A stretch of DNA of 64,000 bases from Neurospora tetraspora (Eukaryota > Ascomycota > Sordariomycetes > Sordariales > Sordariaceae). The notes under the pieces were generated by a model. The model did not search any database. It had not been told where the DNA came from and saw only the letters and a list, made by a program, of their open reading frames with translations. The position numbers and the translations under genes are program-made. How positions within the stretch are numbered: position 1 is the first letter of the stretch; each line of letters begins with the position of its first letter. Shown here in pieces: positions 36,112 to 46,235 of this stretch. The DNA lies in contig NW_026944390.1 in assembly GCF_033439725.1 (NCBI RefSeq), forward strand, positions 496,001 through 560,000, read 5' to 3'.

Positions 36112-37921
36112 TCAAGAGCTTCCGCTCGCCGCCCCAGCACTCGACGAGCCGGTATCGTTCAGCCTGACAATAACCCGTTGGTTGCAGATGTCAATGAACT
36201 GTTCGAACTTTTCAATAATCTTGTTCTTTTCGTTGAGTGTCGCCTTCAGTTCGTCAATTTCCTTTTTACTTTCTGCCTTGACCTTCTCGAGCTCCTCTCT
36301 TGCCTTGGCAATCTCACGGCGCAGATCCGCACGGATGCGCTCCTCGGCTGACGGTTGTGGCTTGCTATAAATCGCGGGCCGGTTCTCGGCCAAGCCACTT
36401 GCCACCTTTTGCGGGTTACGGTTGATGGCCGCACGAGCGTTGTAAATGTCGCGCGGGAGAAGGGGAACATGGGGATGATCTTGCTGGAGGATCTCGAGCG
36501 TCTCGGTAACACCGACACCTGTATATCGTCAGCTAACGAGAATTTAATCGGCAGATGCGGACGAGAAATGACATACCATTTTCCTTCAGCTGCTTAACTG
36601 CAGCAACCATTTTGCTGTCCAATTTCCGCGCAGCGGGGTGTAACAGAGGACTTTCGCTCGGGCCGTGGTTGTGCTGAAGGTGGATGGCATCGGGGCGGTA
36701 TCTGATAGTCCACTGCGTGCGTTGCTCAATGGCGAAGAAGCCGAATGGGCAGTCGCACTTGCGGGACGTCGTCCTGCGCTTCCGCATCTCGGGACTCACC
36801 CGCTTAGGCGGCTTCCCGGCACGGTCACACACAAACAACACCTTCTTGAGACCCGGAACCGTCTTTTTCGATCGGCCAATGACCACGGCATAGCCTACCG
36901 AAGTGCAGTATTCCAACACATGCTTATGAATGGCGTCCAGGGTTTCAAAGCTTCCACCCTCCGGAGGTGCTGACATCATCAAACCACGTGGTTGTCGTGG
37001 AACAAACGGCGTTCCGTCGTTCAGCCTCGAGCTGCTCGCATCATCATCTCCGGACTCGCCCTGGTGTCCACCAATCTCCATGTCGTCATCATGACTGTTG
37101 TCCTGAGCAGCATCTGCGGGCTCCGGGTGAGGAGGGGTTGGTTGCTGTTGTACATGCTGCACGTGTTGCACCTTTTGTACTTGCTGCACCTGCGGAATCT
37201 GCGGCTGGACTGGAGGCAACGTTGTCTGTGATGGGGGGTGTGGTGTTGACTGTTGGGACAAGATGGAGTTGTCATTCTGAACGGACTGGTTGAGCGACTG
37301 CTGGTTAAGCGACTGTTGAGCGAGAGATTGTTGAGCAAGAGACTGTTGTGTGAGGGCCTGGCTCAGCGGCGCTTGGCTCATGGGCGATGGCGTCAGAGAC
37401 TGCTGGCCGAGCGATTGCTGACCGAGCGACTGGCTCATGGGTGGTTGGCTCATGGGCTGCTGGCTTAGCTGCTGGGCAGTCAAGGGCTGCTGGGGTATGG
37501 GCTGCTGGTGGTTCAACGATTGTTGAAGATAGCTCGGCAATGTGTTGGCTTGTTGCTGCATTTGTCGAGGAGCGGGGGCTCGTTGGCGCGGCATCGCTGG
37601 CGGCATCTGTGTCTGGGGTTGTCGTGCGGCAGTTTGAACGGTCGATACGCTGGGGATCGGGGGAGTCGGAGTCGTGTAGAGGTGGTGCGAGTACTGGCTT
37701 TGCGGTGTCTGCTGAGCATGCTGCGTGTGTTGAGGCGCGTAGGCCTGGGACTGGTATGGAGACGCGTGTTGTTGCGATAGCGATGGCGACGGCTTGTTGG
37801 AGGTTGCCGTGTGGACATTGGAGGTTGCCGTGTGGACGTTGTGCGGTTGGAACTGCCGACGGAGCTGGCCGCCGCCGATGCTGCCAAAGGCCAGACCGGG
37901 ATGCCCGCTCCCGGAGGACAT
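36112..37921 (-). CDS. FAR1-domain DNA-binding protein with Gln-rich N-terminus
   Basis: Two exons, 37921-36577 and 36518-36112 (58-nt intron GTATGT...ACAG), give 583 residues. The N-terminal 300 residues are Gln/Ser/Pro-rich with imperfect QQSL repeats and a duplicated VHTATSN, typical of a transcription-regulator low-complexity region. An acidic segment precedes a FAR1-type domain at about 322-425: FETLDAIHKHVLEYC, then a Cys pair in KCDCPFGFF and the final HLQHNHG, the WRKY-GCM1-like zinc fold shared with Mutator-like transposases. A coiled coil (about 500-565, EELEKVKAESKKEIDELK-like heptads) ends the protein. The chosen ATG begins MSSGSG; a TTG two codons upstream is in frame but is not a likely start. 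A role in transcription is inferred. Confidence 0.8.
37801..37842 (-). repeat. Tandem 21-bp duplication in the FAR1-type gene
   Basis: Two 21-bp units encode VHTATSN twice in a row and differ at one silent position. Confidence 0.8.
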
Positions 37922-39673
37922 GGTCAAAGAATAAGAGAAAGAGAAGAGGGCTCAAGGAAGGAGAGAGCGAAACAAGTAACGGATTGTCACGGGAGGAAAG
38001 GAAACCCCCGGGGTTGAGCTCGTGCTGTCCTCTCCGAAGCCCACTGCAGTCCAGTGCAGTCGAGTGCTTCGAATGACGTCGCGACTCGACCCTTCTTTTT
38101 CGGAACTGGATGGGAAGTCGAGCTGAGGCTGGCCTGTCGGGAACGGGCCGGGCTGTTGAACCAGATCGGAGCCGGGGGCGGGCGGCGGGCGTGTACCGAA
38201 CGTGGATGGGAGGTGTGTGATTTTGAGATGAGCAGACTGGGTGTAGCAGCAGGGAACTGGAATTGTATAGGGATGTGCGGATGTGATGGTGTCAATTATC
38301 ATTTTCCTGGGGCAACTTGAACTGCCTGCGCCCGCCTTGGTCCGTGCGTACCCAACAACCTGGAAGGAGCCGTACAGTATGCATGACAGGTGGTCCTGCC
38401 GGCTTTTGGGCGAAAGCGCACAGTATATGATCCACACTCTTCACTACCTGCCCAATCATGTTCTAGGGTTTGTGTTTGGGATTTCTGTTTTGGTCCACTT
38501 ACAAATCCGCGTTCTTACTTGTATGCCGGGCTGAATTCGATATTCATGCCTCACAGCAGCCCATGGTGAGCTTCAAAACACCGAAATGTAATTCATCTAC
38601 GTACATTGTCTTTCGTATACCAGTCAGAGCAGTCCTCATCTTGATTGAGCTTGCATCATTTCGAGCCGCCTCAAAAGAGCTGAAATGTCAAGAAGAGGTT
38701 ATTTGAGCGCCATACACAGCCCGACGGTTACGGACAATGCAATGATCATCCCGCCGACCGCCGTACCACTCCCCCGCCTTGACATTTCCTTCTCGCACTC
38801 CCTGGCGTTGATCCGTTAACTTCTTACACGCCCCTCCCCTCTTCTCTCAAACAGATTGAACATCAACACCAACGGCCGCGAGCTACTTTTGCTTTAAAGT
38901 TTTACTGACTGCAGGGTATTTGAATTGGCTTCAGTCCTCCCTTGCGCCGTCGACATTGTGATATCGAAAAGTCAGCATACACGATTGACGTTGGTTCATG
39001 GTTGGCAGGTACCATGTCGTTCGTGTTCAAAGTCCACTCGAAACAAGTTTGGAGATCATGTCTGGACCAACGAATGTCTTTCACTGTCAACAGCAAGCCA
39101 CGATGTTACCGCGTATCTCATTCGCTCGGGTCTCCAGGTACACCGCAGACCACGTAGAGAGGCAGGGAGGAAAAGTCATGCGCGTTGGCAAGGTCTGGGA
39201 CGGCCGGTCCCGAATTGGCTTTCTCAACCTGCATCAGAAACCTTCATCTGACACTGCATCTTGCCGAGGCGACAGATAAACATCCAAAAATAAACGAGGC
39301 CGAATCGATAAGAAGGAAAAATGGAGACCGGACTGTTCGGCAGACGAATGATTCTCTTTGCTGTCGACACAGAGGCCGACACGAAGCATAGGGCTCGAAG
39401 TGACTGCTTGCATGAACGCCAGCTTATCGAATTCGAACGACGGAGTCGGCGATCCGAGTTCAGTTTGTAAGCTTATGAGATCCAGACACTCACAACAAAC
39501 AATCACCCGTACGTGGCCGCATCAGTTCATATGTACCCACTTCCGGCTTTGGCCCGGGCCGTGCCGTTCGGCTTCCGGCCTTGGCACGGGCTGTTGGCTT
39601 AAGCGAAGTACTGTGGTAACCAACACTCTCTTTCTGCAACGCTCTATCCCTTCAAATAACCGAAAGCGTCCAT
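37922..39673. promoter_or_regulatory. Promoter of the FAR1-type gene and 3' flank of histidinol-phosphatase gene
   Basis: 1.75 kb without a supported gene. The part near 37,930-38,300 is GC-rich and should hold the promoter and leader of the FAR1-type gene. The part near 39,600 is the 3' flank of the phosphatase gene. Confidence 0.5.
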
Positions 39674-40821
39674 CTACTGCTCCAACCGCAAGCTCTGGCG
39701 GAATTCGGCAATGGTCACAGCCTTGTCCCGCAACTCCGACTTAACATCCCCTGCCGTTCCGGGATGAGGAACCCTTTCCAGCGTCCAGAGCTCAGTAACG
39801 CCCAAACTCTCCAAGTAATCCAGGCCCCTTACGTAGTTCGTGGCAACCTGTGCAATCCCATGGCTATCATCCGAAAACGTAAACATGCCTCCCATCTTGA
39901 TCCATTCCTGTAAAATCCGTCAGTTGCTGTCATCAAACCAAGGAAAGAGGGGAATGAAAAGAAAAAAAAAAAAAAAAAAGAAAAAAAAAAGGAGGAAGAA
40001 AAGTCAAACTCACCTCAGCAACCTCCTTCCCCGGATACGGCTCCCCCAACCCCTTCCTCAGCGCACTAGTATTAACCTCCAACCAAGCCCCCAACCCCCT
40101 ACAGACCTCCAAATTCCTCCTCATCCTTTCCCAAACCCCCTCCCTCCCCCCCTTCACCCTCCGATCCGGCTCCTCCGAAAACAACCGGATCAAATCAAAA
40201 TGTCCCACCACCTTCGGCCTCGTCGCGCTCAACATCTCAAACTGCTCATCATAATACCTCTCCCACAGCTTCTCCTCCGAACCCCCGCACGCGTCCTGCG
40301 CCTGCAGGAACATGGCTTTGTCAAAGTCGATCGGGATCCCCGCCGTGTGGTGGATGGACCCGATAAAGTAGTCGACGCATGGGGCGGAAGATAAGAGGGA
40401 GGTGATCAGGGGACCGTACTCGGCCCCGCGAATCCATTCACCTTCGAAGCCGATGAGGATGTGGATCTGCGAGGCATATTTGGCTTGGAGACGCTGGGCT
40501 TCGGCGAGGTAGGAAGCGTGGCGGGGGACGAGCTGGGCGAGGGATGTTTGGCCTTGGTCGGGGTCGAGCTGGAGGTTTGTGTGGTGGTTTTGTTAGTTAT
40601 GGTGAGTTGGGTTGGAGTTGGGGGAGCGTTTGGGGTGTGGGTGTGCGGTGCGGCTGTACCTCTTCGGGGTAGAGGTCCGAGAGCTGGGTACGAGGCATGT
40701 GCTCCGTCAGACCGATGGTCTTGTAGCCGACGCTGATGGCGTGTTTGATCACTTCCTCGAGCTGGTCTTTGGCGTGTCCAGGGCAGAACTGCCCGGAGTG
40801 GGAGTGCATCGTGAACGCCAT
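39674..40821 (-). CDS. HIS2: Histidinol-phosphatase, PHP family
   Basis: Hydrolyses L-histidinol phosphate to histidinol, the penultimate intermediate step of histidine synthesis, in the cytosol (EC 3.1.3.15). Three exons, 40821-40660, 40568-40014 and 39907-39674, all phase 0, give 316 residues. The PHP metal-binding motifs appear in order: MHSHSG near the N-terminus, GLTEHMP, GFEGEW, GSIHHTAGIPIDFD (hallmark of the HisJ/HIS2 branch), VGHFDL and FSDDSHG. Length and motif set match the yeast HIS2 class, and the symbol used is the yeast family name. From memory the Neurospora gene is his-4. The second intron begins with GTGAGT and carries very long T runs on the coding strand. TGACTCA sites lie upstream. 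Confidence 0.93.
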
Positions 40822-40864
40822 GGTTGAGAATGGGATCTGAGGTGAGGCGTGAACTGGGACGGAT

Positions 40865-40870
40865 TGACTC
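40865..40870. promoter_or_regulatory. Partial CPC-1/Gcn4-type site near the histidinol-phosphatase start
   Basis: TGACTC followed by G, 44 nt upstream of the ATG. It is a half-consensus site for the bZIP regulator of general amino-acid control, and weak on its own. Confidence 0.35.
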
Positions 40871-41081
40871 GGTTTCGATGACAGGTCAAATCGGCGACCT
40901 GGAAGGATATTTGCGGGTTAATAGTGTGAAAGCAAATATCGCAGTTCGCTTGTGTGAGGGAAAGAGATTACGGAAAAGGTTTCACAAAAGGTTTGCGCGC
41001 GGTTGTAAGTTTTATGGTCGAGGTCAAGTTCTACATAGCAACACAGCATTGAGGAATTTCCGTTGCGAGATTCATAATTCG

Positions 41082-41088
41082 TGACTCA
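41082..41088. promoter_or_regulatory. Consensus CPC-1/Gcn4 site (TGACTCA)
   Basis: A perfect TGACTCA lies about 260 nt upstream of the histidinol-phosphatase ATG. In Neurospora the bZIP factor CPC-1 activates amino-acid biosynthetic genes, including his genes, through this element. Its place upstream of a histidine gene fits cross-pathway control. Confidence 0.6.
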
Positions 41089-41283
41089 ACAATACACAAA
41101 AAAACCCGGACTTGATCTTGTACGCATACATTTGCAACTCAATGGTGATAGAAAGTCGCGCTTCAAACTCAGAACTTCTAAAAAGAAAAAAAAAACAAGA
41201 AAAAAAAAAAAGAAAGAAAGAAAACTCCAAGTCCGCTCACGCAAAAACATAGTGAGGGGATGAAAAAAGAGCAAAAAATGGAC

Positions 41284-41367
41284 GATCCGGATGGGACTCG
41301 AACCCACAACCTCAGTCTTATCCTCCCGAATTAGGAGGACCACACGATACCATTTCGCCACCGGACC
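41284..41367 (-). tRNA. tRNA-Arg (anticodon CCT) with a 13-nt intron
   Basis: On the minus strand the acceptor strands GGTCCGG and CCGGATC pair, the D arm is GCGAAATGGTATCGT, and the T arm is GTGGG-TTCGAGT-CCCAT. The anticodon loop CTCCTA carries CCT and is followed by an insertion of about 13 nt (ATTCGGGAGGATA) before the 3' anticodon strand GACTG. The insertion sits at the canonical position after base 37, and its GGAGGA can pair with the anticodon region, as in other fungal tRNA introns. A T6 terminator lies just downstream (41275-41270). Confidence 0.9.
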
Positions 41368-41616
41368 ACCGCTGATCGTTATAAGAAATACAAAGCTATT
41401 GAACTTATAAAGGTACAATGAGTTATCCACAACAGCTTCGGACACTCCATTTCCACCCTTGCGAAAGAAAAACAAGACAATGAAAAGTGATGCAACTATC
41501 ATATAACAAGTTTTATCCAAATAATTATTAGTTACATGTTCAATATGGTAAATTGAGGTTGTATCGCAGACTACGGATACTACATCTACCATGTCTTCTC
41601 CTCATATGGCTCTAAT
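41368..41616. other. Short intergenic stretch between tRNA-Arg and the solo LTR
   Basis: About 250 bp of AT-rich DNA with no feature except the 5-bp target duplication CTAAT at its end. Confidence 0.5.
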
Positions 41617-41836
41617 TGTCATGGGGCTAGTGCCCGTGGCTGAAATGCCTGGCAATCTTGCCAGGCGAGTGCTCCACTCTCGCGGCAGGCAACATTGGCC
41701 TGTGCGTGCGCACGTCCCTTCTTTAGGACAGCCGGCCAGACTGCCCAGAGGGCGTCCCTTTCTCCCCTTCTCTCTTCGTAGAACCTTATCGATTCTTTTG
41801 GCCAGCATCAGTGTCAACTATGCTGTACCCCTTACA
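41617..41836. mobile_element. Solo LTR, 220 bp, with 5-bp target duplication
   Basis: The segment begins TGTCATGGGG and ends CCCCTTACA, so it has the TG...CA ends of an LTR. It is flanked on both sides by CTAAT (41612-41616 and 41837-41841), a 5-bp target-site duplication. There is no internal region, as expected after recombination between two LTRs. Base composition is GC-rich with no RIP bias. Length and end sequences resemble the 221-bp LTRs of the element nested in the nearby hAT, so they may belong to related families. Orientation is not certain. Confidence 0.7.
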
Positions 41837-44018
41837 CTAATGAGGACGGGGAGGGTTTCGGTAATGTTGACCTCGAATTAGCTGATGGAACCAGTGCTCC
41901 CAATGAGCTAAGCCGAGCCGAGCTCGAGAGTATGGCTCGACTCGGCTCGTCTCCACAGGGAGGCCAGCTCGGCTCGGCTCTGGCTCGGCTCGCTATGGGC
42001 TCGTCTAACTCGTCTTAGGTTATGTGTTTTTCCGGTTGATAATATAAATATTAATTATCGTCGTTTATATATAAATCTCTTCGTTTTACTACTAATTCTT
42101 TAATAGGGCAATACGCTCAATGGTAAAGTGCATTAGGCTATGTTTTGAGATGCTAATAACTAACCGAGTCTAATTAAAGATTCGCTCTACCTCCGAGGAT
42201 ATAGTTAATATCGTGAGGTAGTCGATGGCTATGTGGGCGATTTTGGAGAACTGCTAGCTATATGTCCTCTACTACTCTAAGGCATTATTAATTAAATACT
42301 TTACCCTGTAAGAGAAGGATACTTCGAAGTTGTTGGTATTATCCTTATCCCTAAATTCGTCAATGAAGTTGTTTTTAAACTAGTATTTACGACGACGAAA
42401 TATTCTAGGAGAGAGTAGTTAAGTTAGAAGTATTATTATACGCCTACCTTGAACGGTTGGTTCGAAGTTGTAAGATTCTAAGAAGGTCTCTCTAAAATAT
42501 TTAATAATTTTGTTTGTTTTTGCCTCCTTAAAGAACTTAGTAATTGATTTACTACGTTTATTAGGGTATAGTATGAGGGCTATCTAGTAAGTAGGTAATT
42601 CTTTTAATAGTTCGATATATTTCTCAAACTTTTAAACTGCTAAATCGAAACTATTGCGAATAAATAAGTTGCTATTAATACTAAAATTAATACGAGGAAC
42701 CGCCTCTTAAAGTTAGTAACGATATATTAGTATAGGAGATTAGCCTTTGAATTTAGGTACGTCGATTTTACCGCCCTAATATTAAATAGAGAGGATATTT
42801 GCTTTGTATAGACGTTTGGATATACTACTAACTTTACTATTTCATTAAAAAGGATTGGGATTACCATTGTAGGAACGACGAAGAGGGATATTAGGACCGC
42901 TATTAAATAGCTAGATTTCTAATCGAATAGAATGGATAATTCGCTATATTTCGAGTTTATAGAGCAATTTTTAGAGGTCGGCGAAAATAGAGCTCAATAT
43001 TGGCACCCTATCTCTATACCGCTTAATAATTTTTCTAAATAGTTTGAGGATAGCCTTTACTACTTTCAAGATTTCTTAATTATTAAAAATTAATTAGTCC
43101 CCTATTAAGTAGTATTATATAGTATACTAGTATATTATAGTAGGTTCCAATCTAATAGTACGTTTAATTATAACGTACTATAAGTTCTATTGTATTAAAT
43201 TATTTTATAATATATTTAGGTTAGCATTTTTATTATTAAAATAAATATTTCCAAATTTTGTATTTATATAGGAGGTAATATAACCGGCCGTAATTTTGGT
43301 AAATCTTTTATATCGTTGAAGGGATTTGTGAATAAAAGAGACGATATTGTATAATTTATTAAATATTACGTGTTATCGCCACTATTTTATAAGGGTTTCC
43401 TCCTCTCTCTTTGGAAAATCGTTTTAATTAAAATTACGATCGATTAAATTAGTAAGAAGGCCTTCGAGGAACGCCTTCGCGATTAAATTAAAGATATAGT
43501 TAATGTAGCGGATATAGCGGTTATATATTTCCTCCTTTCTAATTCTATTATTTAGTAAATATTTTAGTGCTTTATTATTCGAATCCGCGTTGTCGTATTA
43601 GAAGAAACCGAGCTTGTTGCGTATGTTATAGTTATTGATAATTTGACCTATGATGGCATTTGTTAAACTTGATAATTAGTATGGGATTTTATATAGAAGC
43701 GACCGGATTTATTAATATTTTCACTGCTATAATGGCTAGTAATATACGATAATGCGATTAGGCGGGTTCGAAGGGTGGCTGTTACGTTAGTAAAGTGAGT
43801 AACGACTGCGAATATTATATAGCCGTTTAGTAAGGTTTAGAAGTCAAAAGAGAGATAAACTTTATATAGGGTTTTAGTAAGTTTATTCTTAATCTTTTAC
43901 TCTTCCTTTTTAAATTTTTCTTCAACTTAGTTCGATATTGTCGTTCCGCTCTTTAGAAGGATTTGTTTAGTTAATGTAGAATTTAATATTCGAAGGAGGT
44001 TACGAAACTCTAGATTTT

Positions 44019-44239
44019 TGTGATGAGCTGGCGCCCAGAGATATGGTGCCCAGTTGCAGGCTAGGCTTGCAGGCCAGGCATGCTCTCTGGTTGGCTAGTG
44101 CCTTAGGCTACCTGTTCATTCCAGTATTTAGCTCTGTCTTTACAAACCTATATAAGTTTGTAGACCTTTTCCTCCTTATTAACAATCTTAAGCTCTATTC
44201 TACCCCTACTACTGTATACTACCTAGTAAACCCGTAACA
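44019..44239. repeat. Left LTR of the nested element
   Basis: 221 bp, with a well-conserved GC-rich core (GCTTGCAGGCCAGGCATGCT) shared with the right LTR. Confidence 0.88.
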
Positions 44240-46014
44240 TATTATTGACCCTCTTTTCAATTCCTCCAAACCTTTTACTCGTCTACTAAAGAGCTCTTTT
44301 TCTCAACCGTTTATATGACCCTTCTTCTTTGTATTTACAAAGATTCTACACCGCTTCTTTTTTCTTTATAGCTATAGCTTCCATTCCTTAAGCCTAAACG
44401 GCCAACGAACGTCAATAGTAATTCGCTATAGCTATTTAAGCTCTTATTTCTAAATTTACCGCTATTAAACTTTTACAACCCTAAAACCCATCCTTCCCCA
44501 TCTCGATAAATTCATAAGGACTACTAAAGAAATCGATACCTAGATTTATAGCGCCGAAGCTAAACTATATACCGACGGCCACGCTATTAGCAATCTGGAG
44601 GCCTAATTTTACTACTTCTACTCTAATCTTTCGCCCTTTATTAAAGTTAATTTACTCCCCTTTACAAAATAACCCTCTAACCGCTCGCCCAAAAGATTTT
44701 TGTAGAAAGTCTGCTTCGATTATAATAACCCCGCTATAAATAAATGCGTAGGTTTAGAGTTTATTGAATTTCTATAAGGCTCTAAAGAGATGATAACGAA
44801 ATACTTCCTTCGATACGAGAACGTACTCTATAAAAATGGCGCTATAAAGTAGCTAAACGACGCTAAGATTACTATCTTCGAAGGCAATTTCAACGACGAA
44901 TAGAAAGTACAACTGCGGAAAAAGACCGACATCCCTAGCCTCTTTATAGAATACTTAGACTTCCTCAAACGCTTTAATAAGAATAATTACCTTAGAGGAG
45001 GAAACTCTAGAAGTAATCCAATATAAATCAGCGCTATAAGAACAATAAGGGCTATAAAGCGTAGAGGTCCGTTTACGGGAACTATTACGCTTGAATAACG
45101 ATAAAGGTAAAAGAAGAAGAACTGCTATACAAGCTATAACTCTTAAGTATATTAGGCAAAAGAATATCCTATAAATAGAAAGAATAAGGGTAAAACCGCC
45201 ATATAGTTACAATCTACTTCGCTTGAACCGGATAGGAACCTGTCCGATAATAACGAAATTTATAATAATTACGAATAATAACTGCCTAAAGGAGTTAAAA
45301 ATCAGCTTAGAAAAACTATATTTAAGAAAGGGTTGAGTAGTATATATAATATATTATTCGTTAGGGGGGCCGGCTAGCCTAGACCTGGCCTTATAAATTC
45401 CCTAGACCTAAATGATAACTTTTAAAATAATTAATGTAGAGTTATAATAAACTATAATATATAGTTATAGCTACTGCGAGGAGAAGTCGTCTAGTTATTA
45501 CCCTATAGGTACAATTAATAAAAACCACGCCAATTATATATTAAGACTTTAATATTATTCCTAAGGATGGGTATTATATAAATTTCTAGAGGAGGGAGGT
45601 TATAGACTATCGACCGGATAGTATAGTTACTGGTAACGTTCCTGTTAGCAAAAATAGGATAAGGGTTTATATGGATAGATAGGAGGCTAGGTATATAATT
45701 TAATTTTACGTACGCGTATTAAATAAGTATTGTAGTCGATATAGTTCCTAAGGGTTTAATTCTTAAAACGGGTATACAATATACGTATAGAGTCTCTACG
45801 TTAGTTATAAAGAAGTCTAATTATCTATATTATTCTTATATATTTACTTAATCGTTTAAAATCACTTTACGGGTATTTAGTTGTCTAGAGAGCGCTCAAC
45901 GAACGGCTGTAGTATAGAGAGGAGGCCGTTTATTAGATTCTGGGGATATTTCTTTGTGTATGATAATTTTTATTGTCGTCTTTGTGCGTGCAAGGAGAGG
46001 GAGTAAGGAGGTAA

Positions 46015-46235
46015 TATAATGGGTTGGCGCCCAAAGATATAGTGCTCGGCTGCAGGCCAGGCTTGCAGGCCAGGCATGCTCTCTGGTTGGCTAGTGCCTC
46101 AGGCTACCTGTTTATTCTAGTATTTAGCTCTGTCTCTGCAGACCTATTCAGGCCTATAGACCTTTTCCTCCTTGTCAACAATCTTAAGCTCTGTTCCACT
46201 CCTACTACCGTGCACTACCTAGTAGACCCGTGACA
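46015..46235. repeat. Right LTR of the nested element
   Basis: 221 bp, the same length as the left LTR and aligned to it without gaps. Followed directly by the target duplication ATTTT. Confidence 0.88.

Larger units (their letters stand above)
44019..46235. mobile_element. Nested small LTR retrotransposon, degraded
   Basis: Two 221-bp direct repeats, 44019-44239 and 46015-46235, have TG...CA ends in the better-preserved copy. They are flanked by the 5-bp duplication ATTTT (44014-44018 and 46236-46240), which marks an LTR element inserted in the hAT. A purine-rich tract just before the right LTR (about 45991-46012) fits a polypurine tract. The 1.8-kb interior is heavily mutated and broken many times. 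It shows at most a gag-like stretch, and I see no protease, reverse transcriptase or integrase, so a non-autonomous element is likely. LTR differences are mostly RIP-type transitions, so they cannot be used as a clock. It must be younger than the hAT insertion. Confidence 0.88.

Noticed and set aside
37387-38076. 229-codon plus-strand frame opposite the FAR1-type gene
   Set aside because: Antisense image of the Gln/Ser-rich repeats; no domain.
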